DNA of 64,000 nucleotides, taken from the NCBI RefSeq assembly GCF_003473485.1, contig NC_053044.1:53112091-53176090 (forward strand). The letters are read 5' to 3'. The notes under the pieces are model-generated. The model was not told the DNA's origin and did no database searches. It worked only from the letters and a program-made list of their open reading frames with translations. How positions within the stretch are numbered: position 1 is the first letter of the stretch; the number at the start of each line of letters is the position of its first letter. Position numbers and translations under genes: made by a program. This document shows, one piece after another, positions 61,477 to 64,000 of this stretch. This stretch comes from Medicago truncatula (taxonomy: Eukaryota; Streptophyta; Magnoliopsida; Fabales; Fabaceae).

Positions 61477-61766
61477 CATCGACAAACAAACGCAGGCTCT
61501 CCCACATCAAAATAGTCTGCAATTATATAGAGTTCAATAAACCAATTACGCTTCATTATGCTGATACATGAGGCGCATATTTCATGGTGATATCAAAAGT
61601 GTTTCACATAATAACATATGAGTATAACTTATGGAAATGAAGTGATAGACACGACGAAAAGAAAAATTATGAAATCAGTTTCATCGACAAACAAACGCGG
61701 CTCTCCCACATCAAAATAGTCTGCAATTATATAGAGTTCAATAAACTATATCAATTATGCTTCATT
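61477..61766. repeat. Local duplication of an about 85-bp exon segment
   Basis: 'catcgacaaacaaacgc.ggctctcccacatcaaaatagtctgcaattatatagagttcaataaa' occurs at 61477-61559 and again at 61682-61766. The segment carries the start of the Helitron 'YFDVGEPAFVC' exon and its acceptor, so one exon boundary has been copied. Confidence 0.9.
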
Positions 61767-62188
61767 AAATAATTGTACTATAAGATGATCGAAAACAAAT
61801 TGGCGACGTGCAAACTACCTATTGAAGGCGCTTCCTCAACTACCTTTCCGAGACGTCTTGTCCGACTTCATCATCTGTCATGTTTGAGTTAATAACAAAA
61901 ATCAACCATTTTTAATCGGAAATGTACAATGTTTGTGAACTACAAAATCAACTAATAAATATATTTGAAACGATATTATATAAGGCATACCATAATCATT
62001 ATCAGGCACATCATCTATTTTGCCATTTTCGTCACAATCTATGTCCACATCTTGATTATCATCCAACTCAAATATAATATCAGATGACATAGTTTCGTCA
62101 TGTACAACGTCGTTGATCTCCGCCACTACCAACATATATAGATTTGTTTCAAATGTAAACCTACCATTTATATAACATAAATACAGCC

Positions 62189-63106
62189 GTCATGGGCGGA
62201 CCTAAGCAGGGCAGGGTGTGGCAATAGCCATACCAGCCCAGCCCAGCCCATACCTGTTTTTTTTTTTTTTTTTTATATACACAGCCTATGCTAAGTAATA
62301 TATATCTTCTATTTCGTGGTATAAACAATTCTAAAGCTTTGGCCTGGTGGTGTGGGTTTTAAGTTTTTGAGTACGAACTTGGATGTCCCAGGTTCATTTT
62401 TTCAAGTTCAACTCTCCTCGTTTGCAATGTTCTTAATTTTATGCCTCAGGTTCAACTCTCAGTTTCTCCAATTTTTCTTAATTTTTTCAAGTTCAACTTT
62501 CCTCGTTTGCAATTTTCTTAATTTTTTTAGATAATAATATAAACAACATAAATTATATATGAATATATATTAAGATTTTGCAACTTCTGTCATGCATTAT
62601 CTAATCTATAAAAAAAAAATATAAAGGGGAGACCCATTTTTAGATTGAAATATTTTACTCTGAATTTAACATTCATTTAAATTATTTTATCATTTTTATG
62701 ATGTCATTTAAATTATAATTAAAAAGTTAAATTCACTAAAATATAAACAACTTTACTACACAAGGAACAGATGATTGACGATTTGTTACGATTTAATACA
62801 AATGTTATTATTGGTATAATTTATTTCGTCAAAATTTTAGTCTTACTTCTTAAAAAAAAAAAAAATAGAGGAATGCTAAGGACACTTTCTTTTCAACGTT
62901 CTCTCAAACACTCACTTGCTTATTAGTTTAAATGAAGGTGGGTCTCACACTTTGGAAATGGGTTCCACTTAAAATGGTGGGATATACATTCATTTAATCC
63001 AATAAGCAAGTGAGTGTTTGAGAGAGTGTTGAAAAGTGAGTGTCCTTAGCATTCCTCAAAAAAATATTAGCCCCATTAGTAATTTAATCTCAGATCCGCC
63101 CATGAC
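62189..63106. mobile_element. Inverted-end element within the Helitron remnant
   Basis: The 12-bp GTCATGGGCGGA (62189-62200) is inverted exactly at 63095-63106. The interior is AT-rich and includes a nested MITE (62868-63057) and an oligo-T run. The terminal repeat is short, so membership in a DNA-transposon family is tentative. Confidence 0.55.
62868..63057. mobile_element. Nested MITE with 'gaggaatgctaaggacac' ends
   Basis: The left arm 'gaggaatgctaaggacactttcttttcaac' and the right arm 'gttgaaaagtgagtgtccttagcattcctc' are inverted copies. The inner arms 'caaacactcacttgcttatt' / 'aataagcaagtgagtgtttg' also pair. 190 bp, noncoding. Confidence 0.88.
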
Positions 63107-63240
63107 AATCGTTGTACTAAAAAATTCAATGCGCGAACACATACCGTGATTATTGTCAGGGATATAAAAGTCTTCTACATTCTCGTTGCACTCCATATAG
63201 TTGGCATGCTGATAGTTTGAACATTGACCATTATTATAAC

Positions 63241-63782
63241 TAGGCTTAATTACACTTTTGATCCTTGCATTTTGACCAACTCACGAAATTGGTCCTACCT
63301 CTTTTAAATCGAACAAAATCGTCCCTAAAGTATACGTTTTTTGCAGTTTTAGTCCTATCTCCTTATTTCTAACTCCAGAAACGCACATAAATGACAGTTT
63401 TAGTCCAACCACCTATGCTCAACCATGAAATAAACAAGGAATAAATCATGTGGGTACAAGGAATCTACTTTGTTCAGAACACAAACCAAGAAAAACCCTA
63501 ATTTTTAAGACATGTTTCAGGTACGTAACATGTCTCGGAAATTAGGTTAGTGTGCTGAATAAAGTAGATTCCTTGTACCCACATGTTTTATTCTTTGTTT
63601 ATTTCATGGTTGAGCATAGGTGGTTGGACCAAAACTGTCATTTCTGGAGTTGGAAATAGGGAGATAAGACTAAAACTGCAAAAAACATATAGTTTAAGGA
63701 CGATTTTGTTCGATTTAAAAAAGATATGACCATTTTCGTGAGTTGGTCAAAATAGTAGGACCAAAAGTGTAATTAAGCCTTA
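63241..63782. mobile_element. Long foldback MITE with 'taggcttaattacactttt' ends
   Basis: The left end 'taggcttaattacacttttgatcc' is inverted at the right end ('ggaccaaaagtgtaattaagcctta'). Inversion continues inward: 'gaccaactcacgaaattggtc' against 'cgtgagttggtc', and 'caaggaataaatcatgtgggtacaag' against 'cttgtacccacatg'. It therefore folds almost along its full 542 bp. Confidence 0.87.
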
Positions 63783-64000
63783 TAAATATGGTCACCATTC
63801 ATTGAATCTCTGCGACGCTTCAAAACATATCTTTCGGGTGAGATTGGTGTAAGCCTCTGTGACGCACTATTGTTGCATCCTTCTTCAAACACGGAAGATG
63901 AAGGTACTGCGATGCAAAATAGGAAGAGCAAGTCATATCACGTATACAAAATTCGTAGATGGACCAAAACTAAAAGGACAAAATTCGTAGAGGAACCAAA

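Larger units (their letters stand above)
61027..63912 (-). pseudogene. Helitron Rep/helicase gene remnant with its middle deleted
   Basis: The minus strand contains scattered exons. 'YFDVGEPAFVCRWC', 'MWYEERVSKHRNTSIPEFSMCC' (61350-61515, the Cys-rich N-terminal region), then after a frameshift 'ENIRSFNSMFAFTSIGAKID' and 'NYHQIGSLLP' (61160-61300), all match the N-terminal part of plant Helitron RepHel proteins. Directly beyond, 'YLPPSVFSHGQQYVAIS' and 'RVTLRDGLKIIKY' (about 61027-61120) match the extreme C-terminus of the PIF1-like helicase (motif VI region). The whole Rep and helicase core that should lie between is absent. Probable upstream exons ending PDNDYG (about 61990-62130) and PDNNHG (about 63148-63240) lie farther right, with a last possible one at 63790-63910. 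The gene is dead and may extend beyond the window. Confidence 0.75.

Noticed and set aside
62215-62270. Promoter or regulatory meaning of the 'cagcccagcccagccc' and oligo-T tract
   Set aside because: It lies within an inverted-end element and looks like simple-sequence drift.

Overview
This is a plant nuclear window, most likely from a legume and probably a Medicago-type genome. The evidence is AT-rich intergenic DNA, intron-rich genes with GT..AG junctions, a SIRE-type Copia LTR, many short foldback elements with ends such as 'ttttagtccctgcaaat', and plant-only gene families (AKT-type K+ channel, BOR borate exporter, DXS-like protein, Agenet/ENT protein). The species assignment is inference.

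Layout. (1) 1-24 kb: a dispersed triplication of an Agenet (Tudor-like) + ENT-domain gene. Copy A (2150-3608) is complete. Copy B (16005-16329) is internally deleted and keeps only the ENT domain. Copy C (19318-19992) lacks the Agenet exon. Mobile DNA fills the space between them: a 3' fragment of a Copia element whose LTR was split by a Gypsy-type solo LTR (8910-10988, TSD CCACT), a broken PDR/ABCG exon, and a 2.7-kb Helitron-like element (12961-15674) whose 5' part is a higher-order tandem array. The Helitron sits in the 5' flank of copy B. (2) 24-27 kb: intergenic, with foldback elements. (3) 27.2-40.4 kb: three tandem minus-strand Ran GTPase genes, each with 8 coding exons and 221 codons, showing a mosaic pattern of intron similarity. 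(4) 41.5-47.0 kb: a 12-exon plus-strand AKT-clade Shaker K+ channel (884 aa). (5) 48.6-51.8 kb: an 11-exon minus-strand BOR borate transporter (678 aa), convergent with the channel. (6) 52.7-54.6 kb: foldback elements and a SINE-like sequence. (7) 55.2-60.7 kb: an 8-exon minus-strand DXS-like gene (708 aa) that has lost several catalytic residues, so probably a type III/DXL pseudoenzyme. (8) 61.0-64.0 kb: remnants of a Helitron Rep/helicase gene whose N- and C-terminal ends survive without the catalytic middle, interleaved with foldback elements.

The genes do not form a pathway. The channel, borate exporter, Ran and DXS-like genes are ordinary neighbours. The unusual biology is the turnover between them: tandem gene amplification with patchwork homogenisation, domain loss, nested transposons and Helitron array growth. 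Exon junctions were placed by eye from GT/AG signals, reading-frame continuity and family similarity. All five main gene models (three Ran, K+ channel, BOR, DXS-like counted by family) close to whole codons when spliced as given.
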